From NCBI RefSeq assembly GCF_042646605.1, contig NZ_JBHRUG010000026.1, forward strand, positions 62,001-126,000: DNA of 64,000 nt, read 5' to 3'. The DNA is from Litchfieldella rifensis. GTDB lineage: Bacteria > Pseudomonadota > Gammaproteobacteria > Pseudomonadales > Halomonadaceae. The notes below the pieces were generated by a model, which saw nothing but the letters and a program-made list of their open reading frames with translations, made no database searches and was not told the origin of the DNA. A program made the position numbers and the translations under genes. Positions 57,085 through 64,000 of the stretch are shown piece after piece. How positions within the stretch are numbered: position 1 is the first letter of the stretch; the number at the start of each line of letters is the position of its first letter.

Positions 57085-57468
57085 TCAGAGCTGCTTGATC
57101 TGGATACCGGACGGTTCACGCGAGGCACCGGCCTCGTCGAGCCGCCGGAGATAGTCGGCCCAGTTGGCGTCCCGGTTGCGGGCCAGGTCGTAGAGGTAGT
57201 CCCAGCTGTACAGGCCGCTGTCGTGGCCGTCGTCGAAGTGCAGCTTGAGCGCGTAACGACCGGCCTGGGTGATGTTCTTCAGGCCGACATCCTTCTTGCC
57301 GACCTGGAGTACGGCGGTGTCCTTGCCATGGCCGCGCACCTCGGCCGACGGCGAGTAGACCCGCAGGTACTCGACCGACAGGCGATAGCTCTCGCCACCC
57401 TCGTAGGTCAACTCGAGTTCGCGGGCCTTCTTGTGGTAATGCACACGGGTGGGAATCGGGGCGGACAT
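57085..57468 (-). CDS. DUF971-like (gamma-butyrobetaine hydroxylase N-terminal type) protein
   Basis: 127 residues. Segment IHYHKKARELELTYEGGESYRLSVEYLRVYSPSAEVRG followed by GRYALKLHFDDGHDSGLYSWDYLYDLA is the DUF971 fold. Standalone proteins of this type are widespread in proteobacteria and lack a settled function. Located 215 bp after hslU across a repeat-rich gap, and 106 bp before ubiE. Confidence 0.85.
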   Translation of the reverse strand: MSAPIPTRVHYHKKARELELTYEGGESYRLSVEYLRVYSPSAEVRGHGKDTAVLQVGKKDVGLKNITQAGRYALKLHFDDGHDSGLYSWDYLYDLARNRDANWADYLRRLDEAGASREPSGIQIKQL

Positions 57469-57683
57469 AAAACACCTTCGGTGAGCGGTAAGCCTGAAGC
57501 TGTAAGCTGGAAGTTAACCCCAAAGTGAAGACGGAAGACGGAAGACGGAAGAAGATAGGGTGATAGATGTCCCTTATCTTCTCGGCACGAAGTGCCGGCC
57601 TTCCATCTTCAAGCGGCACAGCCGCCTCTCCTATCTTCCTGCCGCGAAGCGGCGTTCTTACAGCTTCGAGCTTACGGCTGTGG
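57469..57683. repeat. Repeat-rich gap between hslU and the DUF971-like gene
   Basis: Contains 7-bp-phased runs: GAAGACG three times plus GAAGAAG (57526-57553); GGTAAGC, CTGAAGC, TGTAAGC, TGGAAGT (57485-57513); AGCTTCG, AGCTTAC, GGCTGTG (57662-57682). Interleaved are three small hairpins with 3-nt loops: CGGCAC-GAA-GTGCCG (57582-57596), GCGGC-ACA-GCCGC (57613-57625), GCCGC-GAA-GCGGC (57642-57654). Each is followed by CTTC-type heptads. No ORF here is credible. Confidence 0.75.
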
Positions 57684-59003
57684 TTAAAGGATATACCGCG
57701 ACAGATCCTCGTCCAACGCCAGTTCGCCGAGCTGGGAGTTGACGTAGTCGGCGTCGATGGTCAGCGGGCCGCCCAGGTCGCCGCCCTTGAAGGAGGCCTC
57801 CTCGAGCAAGCGCTCCATCACGGTGTGCAGCCGCCGCGCGCCGATGTTCTCGGTGCCTTCGTTGACCCGCCAGGCGATCTCGGCGATCCGCTGGATACCG
57901 TCGTCGGTGAACGCGATCTCGAGGCCGTCGGTGGCCAGCAGCGCCTGGTACTGCTTGGTCAGGGCCGCCGAGGGCTCGGTGAGGATGCGCTGGAAGTCGT
58001 CCGGGGTCAGCGCATTGAGCTCGACGCGGATCGGCAGGCGCCCCTGCAGCTCGGGGATCAGGTCCGAGGGCTTGGACAGGTGGAAGGCGCCGGAGGCGAT
58101 GAACAGGATATGGTCGGTCCTGACCATGCCGTGCTTGGTCGACACCGTCGAGCCCTCGATCAGCGGCAGCAGGTCGCGCTGCACGCCCTCGCGGGAGACA
58201 TCGCCGCCGCTGGTCTGCTGCCCCTTGGTGACCTTGTCGATCTCGTCGAGGAAGACGATGCCATTCTGCTCGACGGCCTCGATGGCGCGCCGCTTGATCT
58301 CTTCGTCATTGACCAGCTTGGCGGCTTCCTCGTCGCACAGCAGTTGCCAGGCATCCTTGACCGTGACGCGCTTGGTTTCGCTCTTCTGCCGGCCCATGTT
58401 GGCGAACAGGCTCTGTAGCTGGCTGGTCATCTCCTCCATGCCCGGCGGGGTCATGATATCGATGCCCGGTCCCTGAGGGGTGATCTCGACATCGATTTCC
58501 TTGTCGTCGAGCTGGCCCTCGCGGAGCTTCTTGCGAAACAGCTGGCGGGTGGAGCTGTCCTGGCGGGTACTGTCTTCCTGGCCGCGCGGTGGCGGCAGCA
58601 GGGCATCGAGGATGCGATCCTCGGCGGCATCCTCGGCCTTGTGGCGCACCTCGACCTTGGCCTGTTCGCGTACCAGCTTGATCGAGGCCTCGGTCAGGTC
58701 ACGCACGATCGACTCGACGTCGCGTCCCACATAACCGACCTCGGTGAACTTGGTCGCCTCGACCTTGATGAAGGGCGCATTGGCGAGCTTGGCCAGGCGG
58801 CGGGCGATCTCGGTCTTGCCGACACCGGTGGGGCCGATCATCAGGATGTTCTTGGGCGTGACTTCGCTGCGCAACTCGTCGTCGAGCTGCATGCGCCGCC
58901 AACGGTTACGCAGCGCGATGGCCACGGACCGCTTGGCATCTTGCTGGCCAATGATGAACTGGTCTAGCGCGTGGACGATCTCGCGGGGGGTCATCTGGGT
59001 CAT
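57684..59003 (-). CDS. hslU: ATP-dependent protease ATPase subunit HslU
   Basis: 439 residues of AAA+ ClpX-like unfoldase. N-terminus MTPREIVHALDQFIIGQQDAK, Walker A IGPTGVGKTEIARRLA, Walker B GIVFLDEIDKV, and pore GYVG motif (EVGYVGRDVES). Family C-terminus ends LSRYIL. Works with HslV, 3 bp upstream. Confidence 0.97.
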   Translation of the reverse strand: MTQMTPREIVHALDQFIIGQQDAKRSVAIALRNRWRRMQLDDELRSEVTPKNILMIGPTGVGKTEIARRLAKLANAPFIKVEATKFTEVGYVGRDVESIVRDLTEASIKLVREQAKVEVRHKAEDAAEDRILDALLPPPRGQEDSTRQDSSTRQLFRKKLREGQLDDKEIDVEITPQGPGIDIMTPPGMEEMTSQLQSLFANMGRQKSETKRVTVKDAWQLLCDEEAAKLVNDEEIKRRAIEAVEQNGIVFLDEIDKVTKGQQTSGGDVSREGVQRDLLPLIEGSTVSTKHGMVRTDHILFIASGAFHLSKPSDLIPELQGRLPIRVELNALTPDDFQRILTEPSAALTKQYQALLATDGLEIAFTDDGIQRIAEIAWRVNEGTENIGARRLHTVMERLLEEASFKGGDLGGPLTIDADYVNSQLGELALDEDLSRYIL

Positions 59004-59006
59004 GGT

Positions 59007-59525
59007 TCAGAGCTCTTCCAGCGTGACGTTGTGGTTGGTGAAGACACAGATGTCGGCGGCGATGTCGAGTGACTTTTCGGTGATCTCGCGGGCCGAGAGC
59101 TCGGTGTTTTCGAGCAGGGCGCGGGCGGCAGCCAGGGCAAAGTTGCCTCCCGAGCCGATAGCGATGATACCGCGTTCCGGTTCCACCACGTCACCGTTGC
59201 CGGTAATGATCAACGAGGCATGCTTGTCGGCCACCGCCAGCAGGGCCTCGAGCCGGCGTAGGGCACGGTCGGTGCGCCAGTCCTTGGCCAGTTCCACGGC
59301 GGCCTTGACCAGATGGCCCTGGTGTTTCTCGAGCTGGGACTCGAAGCGCTCGAACAGGGTGAAGGCGTCGGCGGTGCCTCCGGCGAAACCAGCCAACACC
59401 TGATTGCGATACAGGCGCCGTACCTTGCTGGCATTGCCCTTCATCACGGTGTTGCCCAGCGATACCTGGCCATCGCCGGCCAGGGCGACCTGGTCACCGC
59501 GGCGCACGGATACGATCGTGGTCAT
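59007..59525 (-). CDS. hslV: ATP-dependent protease subunit HslV
   Basis: 172-residue proteasome-like peptidase. After Met removal the N-terminal Thr nucleophile is exposed (M-TTIVSVRRGDQVALAGDGQ). The GNTVMKGNASKVRRL and GSGGNFALAAARAL segments match. Forms the dodecamer core of HslUV with the following gene. Confidence 0.97.
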   Translation of the reverse strand: MTTIVSVRRGDQVALAGDGQVSLGNTVMKGNASKVRRLYRNQVLAGFAGGTADAFTLFERFESQLEKHQGHLVKAAVELAKDWRTDRALRRLEALLAVADKHASLIITGNGDVVEPERGIIAIGSGGNFALAAARALLENTELSAREITEKSLDIAADICVFTNHNVTLEEL

Positions 59526-59609
59526 GGGGATAGGGCTCCAGAAAATGGTGTGAGATCGGACATGCGGGCAGGAGGGCGTGAAATCAACCGTCGCAAGCCG
59601 AGTGTCCGG

Positions 59610-60350
59610 TCAGTTCTGCTGCAGGCGAATCAGCAGCGGCTCGATGCCCTGGGTAACCATCAAGTCCTGGGCACGATTGAGTTCGCGCCGGTCATCGTAG
59701 GGGCCGACCTGTACCCGGTGCCAGGTATCGCCTCCGCCGGTTTGCACCTCGCTGATCTTGGCCATCAGTCCAAAATCGCGCAGTCGTCCGGCCAGGCGCT
59801 GGGCGTCACCGGATTCACGGAAGGAAGCGGCCTGCAGCATGTAGCGACTGCTGGCGGCCGTGGGTTGGGGCGCCTGACGTTTTTCCTCGGGTGATGCCAT
59901 GCTGCGCTCCACCGCCTCGTCGATGCTTGCCAGTTGGGCGGCGATGGGATCGTTGGCGGTTTCCGGTTCGGGGCGTTCCGCCGTCGGGGCCTGTGGCCGA
60001 GGTGTCGTGGCTTCCGAGCGCGGTGCGATGACCTCGGATTCCGGTAACAGCGTATAGAACTCGAAGGTTGGCATGCGCGACTCGCTAGACGTCTTCCCCG
60101 TGTTCCCGTCACGCGAAGAGGACGCGTCGGGCGAGGCGCTGGACGAGGGCTTGGGCAGTACCGTGGCCAGCGGCGTGGGGGCCGATTCCTGCACATACTG
60201 GGCCAGGAAGAAGCCGGCCACCAGGCCGGCGACGCCCCATAGCCAGCCGGGAATGCCGGAACGGGCCTTGCCGGGCGCACGGCGACGGGAAGTGGCGCCG
60301 CTGCGCTTGGCCGGGCGTGAATTCCCTTGGCGTGACGGGCGAGCGGCCAT
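59610..60350 (-). CDS. SPOR-domain membrane protein (FtsN-like)
   Basis: 246 residues: a basic cytoplasmic start (MAARPSRQGNSRPAKRSGATSRRR), one membrane helix GWLWGVAGLVAGFFLAQYV (about 35-53), a Pro/Ser-rich periplasmic linker, and a C-terminal SPOR domain (about 165-246, YMLQAASFRESGDAQRLAGRLR). The order matches FtsN, and the argS-SPOR-hslV position fits that of E. coli-like clusters, where ftsN precedes hslVU. Essential FtsN motifs in the linker cannot be confirmed. Confidence 0.85.
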   Translation of the reverse strand: MAARPSRQGNSRPAKRSGATSRRRAPGKARSGIPGWLWGVAGLVAGFFLAQYVQESAPTPLATVLPKPSSSASPDASSSRDGNTGKTSSESRMPTFEFYTLLPESEVIAPRSEATTPRPQAPTAERPEPETANDPIAAQLASIDEAVERSMASPEEKRQAPQPTAASSRYMLQAASFRESGDAQRLAGRLRDFGLMAKISEVQTGGGDTWHRVQVGPYDDRRELNRAQDLMVTQGIEPLLIRLQQN

Positions 60351-60353
60351 GGT

Positions 60354-62039
60354 TCACATCTCCTCGGGGGCGCTGACGCCCAGCAGGTTGAGGCCATTGC
60401 GGAGCACCTGGCGAGTCGCCAGGCCCAGCGCCAGGCGGGCATTGCGCAGGCCGTCGTCGTCGACCATGACCTTGACCGCGTTGTAGCAGGTATGGAAGTC
60501 CGCGGCCAGGTCCTGCAGGTACTGAGCGACTTGTTGAGGTTCGCGGCTGTTGGCGGCGTGTTGGACGACTTCGGGGAAGCGCGCCAGGCGGTTCATCAGC
60601 GCCTTCTCCTGGTCGGTTTCGAGTCGCGCGAGGTTATTCATGGCCTGGCCATAGTCGAAGTCGCATCCTTGCGTGTCGGCCTTGCGCAGCACGCTGCACA
60701 CCCGGGCATGTGCGTACTGGATGTAGTAGACCGGGTTGTCGTTGGACTGTGAGCGCGCCAGGTCGATATCGAAGGTCAGCTGGGAGTCGGCGCGCCGGGC
60801 GACGAGGAAGTAGCGCGTGGCATCACGGCCGACTTCGTCGATCAGGTCGCGCAGGGTCACGTAACTGCCGGCGCGCTTGGAGAGCTTGACCTCTTCGCCG
60901 GAGCGGGTGACCAGCACCATCTGGTGCAGCACGTAGTCCGGCCAGCCCGGGGGGATGCCGGTTTCGAGTGCCTGCAGGCCGGCGCGGACCCGGGTCACGG
61001 TCGAGTGGTGGTCGGCCCCCTGTTCGTTGATCACCTGCTGGAAGCCGCGCTGCCACTTGTCCAGGTGGTAGGCGACATCGGGCAGGAAGTAGGTGTAGCC
61101 GCCGTCCGTCTTGCGCATCACCCGGTCCTTGTCGTCGCCGAAGTCGGTGGTGCGCAGCCACAGAGCACCGTCCTGCTCATAGGTGTGGCCGCCTTCGATC
61201 AAGCGTTCGACGGTGGCCTCGACCTTGCCGTCGTCGTACAGCGAGGACTCGAGGAAGTAGACGTCGAACTCGACGCCGAAGGCCTTGAGGTCGAGGTCCT
61301 GTTCGCGGCGCAGATAGGCCACGGCGAATTCGCGGATGGCGTCGAGGTCGTCGGGGTCGGCCTTGGCGGTGACATGGCGGTCGTCGGCGTGCACGGTATC
61401 GCCGGCCAGGTAGCTGTTGGCCACGTCGACGATGTAGTCACCGCGATAGCCGTCTGCCGGCCAACTGGCGTCGTCGGGGCCCAGGCCCTTGGCGCGCGCT
61501 TGCACCGAGGCCGCCAGGTTGCTGATCTGGGCGCCGGCATCGTTGTAGTAGAACTCGCGGGTGACATCGAAGCCGGTGGCCTCGAGCAGGCGACAGATGC
61601 TGTCACCGATCGCTGCACCGCGGCCGTGACCGACGTGCAGCGGGCCGGTGGGGTTGGCGGAGACGAATTCCACCTGCACTTTCTCGCCCTTGCCGGCCAG
61701 GCTGCGGCCAAAGGTGTCACCGGCGTCGAGCACCGTGGGGATGATCTGCGCTGCGGCGTCGGTGGCGGCGAAGAAGTTGATGAAGCCGGGACCGGCGATC
61801 TCGGTCTTCTGCACGGCGTCGCTAGTCGGCAGCGCGGCGACCAGGGCCTCAGCCAGGTCACGGGGCCTCTTGCCCGCCGGCTTGGCCAGCATCAGCGCCA
61901 GGTTGGTGGCGTAGTCGCCGTGGGCCTTGTCCTTGGTGACATCGACCTTGATGGTCGGGGCGATGTCCTGGGGCAGTTCGCCCTGCTGCTTGAGAGTGGC
62001 GAGGGCCTCGTCGAGCAGCGAGATGATGGTGTCTTTCAT
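60354..62039 (-). CDS. argS: Arginyl-tRNA synthetase
   Basis: 561 residues from ATG 62039 (MKDTIISLLDEALATLKQQG). The frame to 62117 is an unlike extension. HIGH motif PTGPLHVGHGRGA, the KMSKS-like VKLSKRAGSYVTL, and the C-terminal DALR anticodon-binding domain with HTCYNAVKV. Three bp before the SPOR gene. A 294-bp gap with array 3 separates it from priA. Confidence 0.97.
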   Translation of the reverse strand: MKDTIISLLDEALATLKQQGELPQDIAPTIKVDVTKDKAHGDYATNLALMLAKPAGKRPRDLAEALVAALPTSDAVQKTEIAGPGFINFFAATDAAAQIIPTVLDAGDTFGRSLAGKGEKVQVEFVSANPTGPLHVGHGRGAAIGDSICRLLEATGFDVTREFYYNDAGAQISNLAASVQARAKGLGPDDASWPADGYRGDYIVDVANSYLAGDTVHADDRHVTAKADPDDLDAIREFAVAYLRREQDLDLKAFGVEFDVYFLESSLYDDGKVEATVERLIEGGHTYEQDGALWLRTTDFGDDKDRVMRKTDGGYTYFLPDVAYHLDKWQRGFQQVINEQGADHHSTVTRVRAGLQALETGIPPGWPDYVLHQMVLVTRSGEEVKLSKRAGSYVTLRDLIDEVGRDATRYFLVARRADSQLTFDIDLARSQSNDNPVYYIQYAHARVCSVLRKADTQGCDFDYGQAMNNLARLETDQEKALMNRLARFPEVVQHAANSREPQQVAQYLQDLAADFHTCYNAVKVMVDDDGLRNARLALGLATRQVLRNGLNLLGVSAPEEM

Positions 62040-62177
62040 GGAAACTCTGATGTCCTGTGGCTCGGGCGTGGCGCGCCTGGGTGACCGTGAGTGGCGCACC
62101 GCGCGACGACGGCCCACAAAGGGGCATGGTCGGCCATTATCGGCAATTGCGGCGCGGCTTTAAACCCTGCAAGGTGA

Positions 62178-62330
62178 CTACGAGCTACGAGCTACGAGCT
62201 ACGAGCTACGAGCTACGAGCTACGAGCTACGAGCTACGAGCTACGAGCTACGAGCTACGAGCTACGAGCTACGAGCTACGAGCTACGGGTTGCTCGTGGC
62301 CCGAAGCCCGAAGCCCGAAGCCGAAGCCCG
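62178..62330. repeat. Heptamer array 3: (CTACGAG)~16, spacer, (CCGAAGC)~4
   Basis: Bases 62178-62287 are about 15.7 perfect copies of CTACGAG. A 13-nt spacer follows (62288-62300), then about four copies of CCGAAGC (62301-62330) with one 1-nt deletion. It lies 3 bp past the priA stop (62334-62336). Read in priA sense it is stop, (GGGCTTC)n, spacer, (GTAGCTC)n, the same order and nearly the same units as array 2 read in trxB sense. Confidence 0.97.
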
Positions 62331-62333
62331 TGG

Positions 62334-64000
62334 CTAGGATAGCGTCTGCGGATCGATATCCAGCGACCAGCGTACGCGGCGCGCCTCGCGGCTTCGTTCC
62401 AGCCAGGCGGCGAGCCAGGCGGCGGCCTCGTGCAGCTTGCTGCGCTGGGCCCCGGAAAGCATGAGTTGCACATGGTAGCGGTTCTGGCGGCGTTCCATGG
62501 GTGCCGGTACCGGCCCCAGGCACTGTACGCCGTCGTGTTCCTGTCCCAGTCGGTCGCGCAGGGCCATGGCGGCATTGGCGGCGAGCGCCGTGGCATCGGC
62601 GTCGCGCGGGCTCTCGAAGCGTGCCAGGGCCAGGAAGCGATAGGGCGGCAGGCCGGCGACACGCCGCTCCTCGAGCAACTGGCTCGCCAGGGCGTCGTAG
62701 CCGTTGTCCGCCAGCAGCCGCAGGTGGGGGTCGTCGCTGTGCAGGGTCTGTACCAATACCCGCCCGGGGTGTTCGGCACGTCCGGCACGTCCGGCTACCT
62801 GGATCAGCAACTGGGCGCTGTGCTCCAGCGCGCGGAAGTCACTGGCATAGAGGCCGGCATCGGCGTTGATCACGACCACCAGGGTGACATGGGGCAGGTG
62901 ATGGCCTTTGGCCAGCATCTGGGTGCCCACCAGCAGGCATGGCGCGCCGCGACGGACCTCGGTCAGGGCCTGCTCGAAGGCGTCCTTGCGTCGCGTGCTG
63001 TCGCGGTCGATGCGGTAGACCGGCGTCTCGGGAAAGAGGGTCGCCAGGGTCTCTTCGGCGCGCTCGGTGCCGGCCCCCAAGGGACGCAGGTCGGCACTGC
63101 CGCACTCGGGGCAGGCGTCGGGCAATGGCTGCTGACGTTCGCAGTGATGACAGGCCAGTTGCGGCGGTTGGCGATGCAGGGTCAGGCGAGCATCGCAGTG
63201 ATCGCACTCGGCCAACCAGCCACAGGTATGGCACGCGAGTGTCGGCGCAAAGCCGCGGCGATTGATGAATACCAGCACCTGACGGCCGGCGGCGAGCGTG
63301 TGGCGAATGGCATCGATCGCCGGCGCGATCAATCCGCCCTGGCGGGGGCGGCCGCGCAAGTCGACCAGTTCCAGTCGCGCCGGCGCATGGCGACTGGCGC
63401 GCCGCGTCAGGCGCAGGTGTCGGTAACGCCCGGCCTGCGCCTGGGCAAGGCTCTCCAGTGAAGGGGTTGCGCTGCCCAGCAGCACCGGGATGCCATGGTG
63501 GTGAGCACGGATCACAGCGAGGTCGCGAGCATGGTAGCGCAGGCCGTCCTGTTGCTTGTAGGAGCCGTCATGCTCTTCGTCGACGATGATCGCGCCGGGA
63601 TTGGCCAATGGGGTGAAGATCGCCGAGCGGGTGCCGATCACGATCGGGGCGCGGCCATTGGCGGCGGCCAGCCAGGCATCGAGGCGTTCGCCATCGCTGA
63701 TCCCGGAGTGCAGGGCCACCACCGGCACGCGGAAACGCTTGCGGAAGCGCGCCACGGTCTGGGGGGTGAGGCCGATCTCGGGGACCAGCACCAGCGCCTG
63801 GCGGCCACGGGCGATCACGGCTTCGATCAATTGCAGGTAGACCTCGGTCTTGCCGCTGCCGGTCACCCCGTGGAGCAGGCAGGGATGATAACGGTCGAGG
63901 CCTTCGTGCATGGCGGCGAGAGCCGTGCCCTGCTCGCGATTCAGAGGCAGCGCCGGCTCGGCCAGCCAGCCGGCGCTGCCGGGGGAGGGGGTGTCGATGA
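62334..64000 (-). CDS. priA: Primosomal protein N' (PriA helicase), N-terminus beyond the window
   Basis: Replication-restart helicase. The frame stays open to base 64000, giving at least 555 codons (full PriA is about 730), so the N-terminal DNA-binding domain is missing here. Walker A GVTGSGKTEVYLQL, DEAH-like VDEEHDGSYKQ, and the zinc region CHTCGWLAECDHCDARLTLH ... CHHCE ... CPECGSADL with eight cysteines are present. ATG 63911 is internal, not the start. Array 3 follows the stop. Confidence 0.96.
   Translation of the reverse strand, partial: IDTPSPGSAGWLAEPALPLNREQGTALAAMHEGLDRYHPCLLHGVTGSGKTEVYLQLIEAVIARGRQALVLVPEIGLTPQTVARFRKRFRVPVVALHSGISDGERLDAWLAAANGRAPIVIGTRSAIFTPLANPGAIIVDEEHDGSYKQQDGLRYHARDLAVIRAHHHGIPVLLGSATPSLESLAQAQAGRYRHLRLTRRASRHAPARLELVDLRGRPRQGGLIAPAIDAIRHTLAAGRQVLVFINRRGFAPTLACHTCGWLAECDHCDARLTLHRQPPQLACHHCERQQPLPDACPECGSADLRPLGAGTERAEETLATLFPETPVYRIDRDSTRRKDAFEQALTEVRRGAPCLLVGTQMLAKGHHLPHVTLVVVINADAGLYASDFRALEHSAQLLIQVAGRAGRAEHPGRVLVQTLHSDDPHLRLLADNGYDALASQLLEERRVAGLPPYRFLALARFESPRDADATALAANAAMALRDRLGQEHDGVQCLGPVPAPMERRQNRYHVQLMLSGAQRSKLHEAAAWLAAWLERSREARRVRWSLDIDPQTLS

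Overview
The window is a GC-rich gammaproteobacterial chromosome segment that is almost entirely housekeeping. Protein sequences and gene order (glnD-map // rpsB-tsf-pyrH-frr-uppS-cdsA-dxr-rseP-bamA-skp-lpxD-fabZ-lpxA-lpxB-rnhB-dnaE-accA-tilS; ubiE-ubiJ-ubiB-hisE-tatABC; hslVU) point to Halomonadaceae, probably Halomonas or a close relative. This assignment is inference from gene content, not from a search. I found no rRNA, tRNA, prophage, insertion sequence, CRISPR array or origin.

Layout. 1-4.3 kb (+): alanine dehydrogenase, trpS, NAD-malic enzyme. 4.4-7.1 kb (-): aconitase. 7.3-10.5 kb: a small zinc-knuckle protein, a 2-Cys peroxiredoxin, trxB, slyX (-) and an unusual membrane-anchored cold-shock-domain protein. 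10.6-18.5 kb (-): map, glnD and lysine/diaminopimelate genes dapC, dapD, dapE with two small companions. 18.8-39.6 kb (+): a long run of translation, isoprenoid, phospholipid, outer-membrane assembly, lipid A, DNA polymerase III alpha, accA and tilS genes. 39.5-41.1 kb (-): Ppx/GppA phosphatase, overlapping tilS tail to tail. 41.5-47.6 kb (+): rho, ubiD, a flavin reductase, an SDR, a 41-residue membrane peptide, then a DAHP synthase with an elaborate leader. 47.7-51.0 kb (-): hemB and ppk. 51.3-51.9 kb (+): elbB. 52-64 kb (-): priA (cut by the window edge), argS, a SPOR protein, hslV, hslU, a DUF971-like gene, ubiE, ubiJ, ubiB, hisE, tatA, tatB, tatC.

Two things go beyond routine annotation. 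First, the DAHP synthase gene is preceded by what reads as a complete ribosome-mediated attenuator. It has a promoter, a 46-codon leader peptide containing WYWSYWF, mutually exclusive RNA pairings and a terminator with a T run. A second 57-codon reading frame follows, with a near-perfect Shine-Dalgarno, an aromatic cluster (HYYAGYGSWRF) and a stop codon overlapping the enzyme's start codon. Second, a family of 7-bp tandem repeats sits against stop codons at three loci (4.3, 9.5 and 62.2 kb). All three have the same order when read in the sense of the adjacent gene: stop, (GRGCTTC)n, spacer, GTAGCTC-type units. Degenerate 7-bp-phased relatives mixed with mini-hairpins fill two further gaps (51.9 and 57.5 kb).

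Regulatory RNA elements also appear around rpsB-tsf-pyrH: a promoter with a GC-rich discriminator, a structured leader, an internal terminator and a GNRA-capped hairpin. Assignments rest on motifs and family resemblance read by eye; no database search was run.
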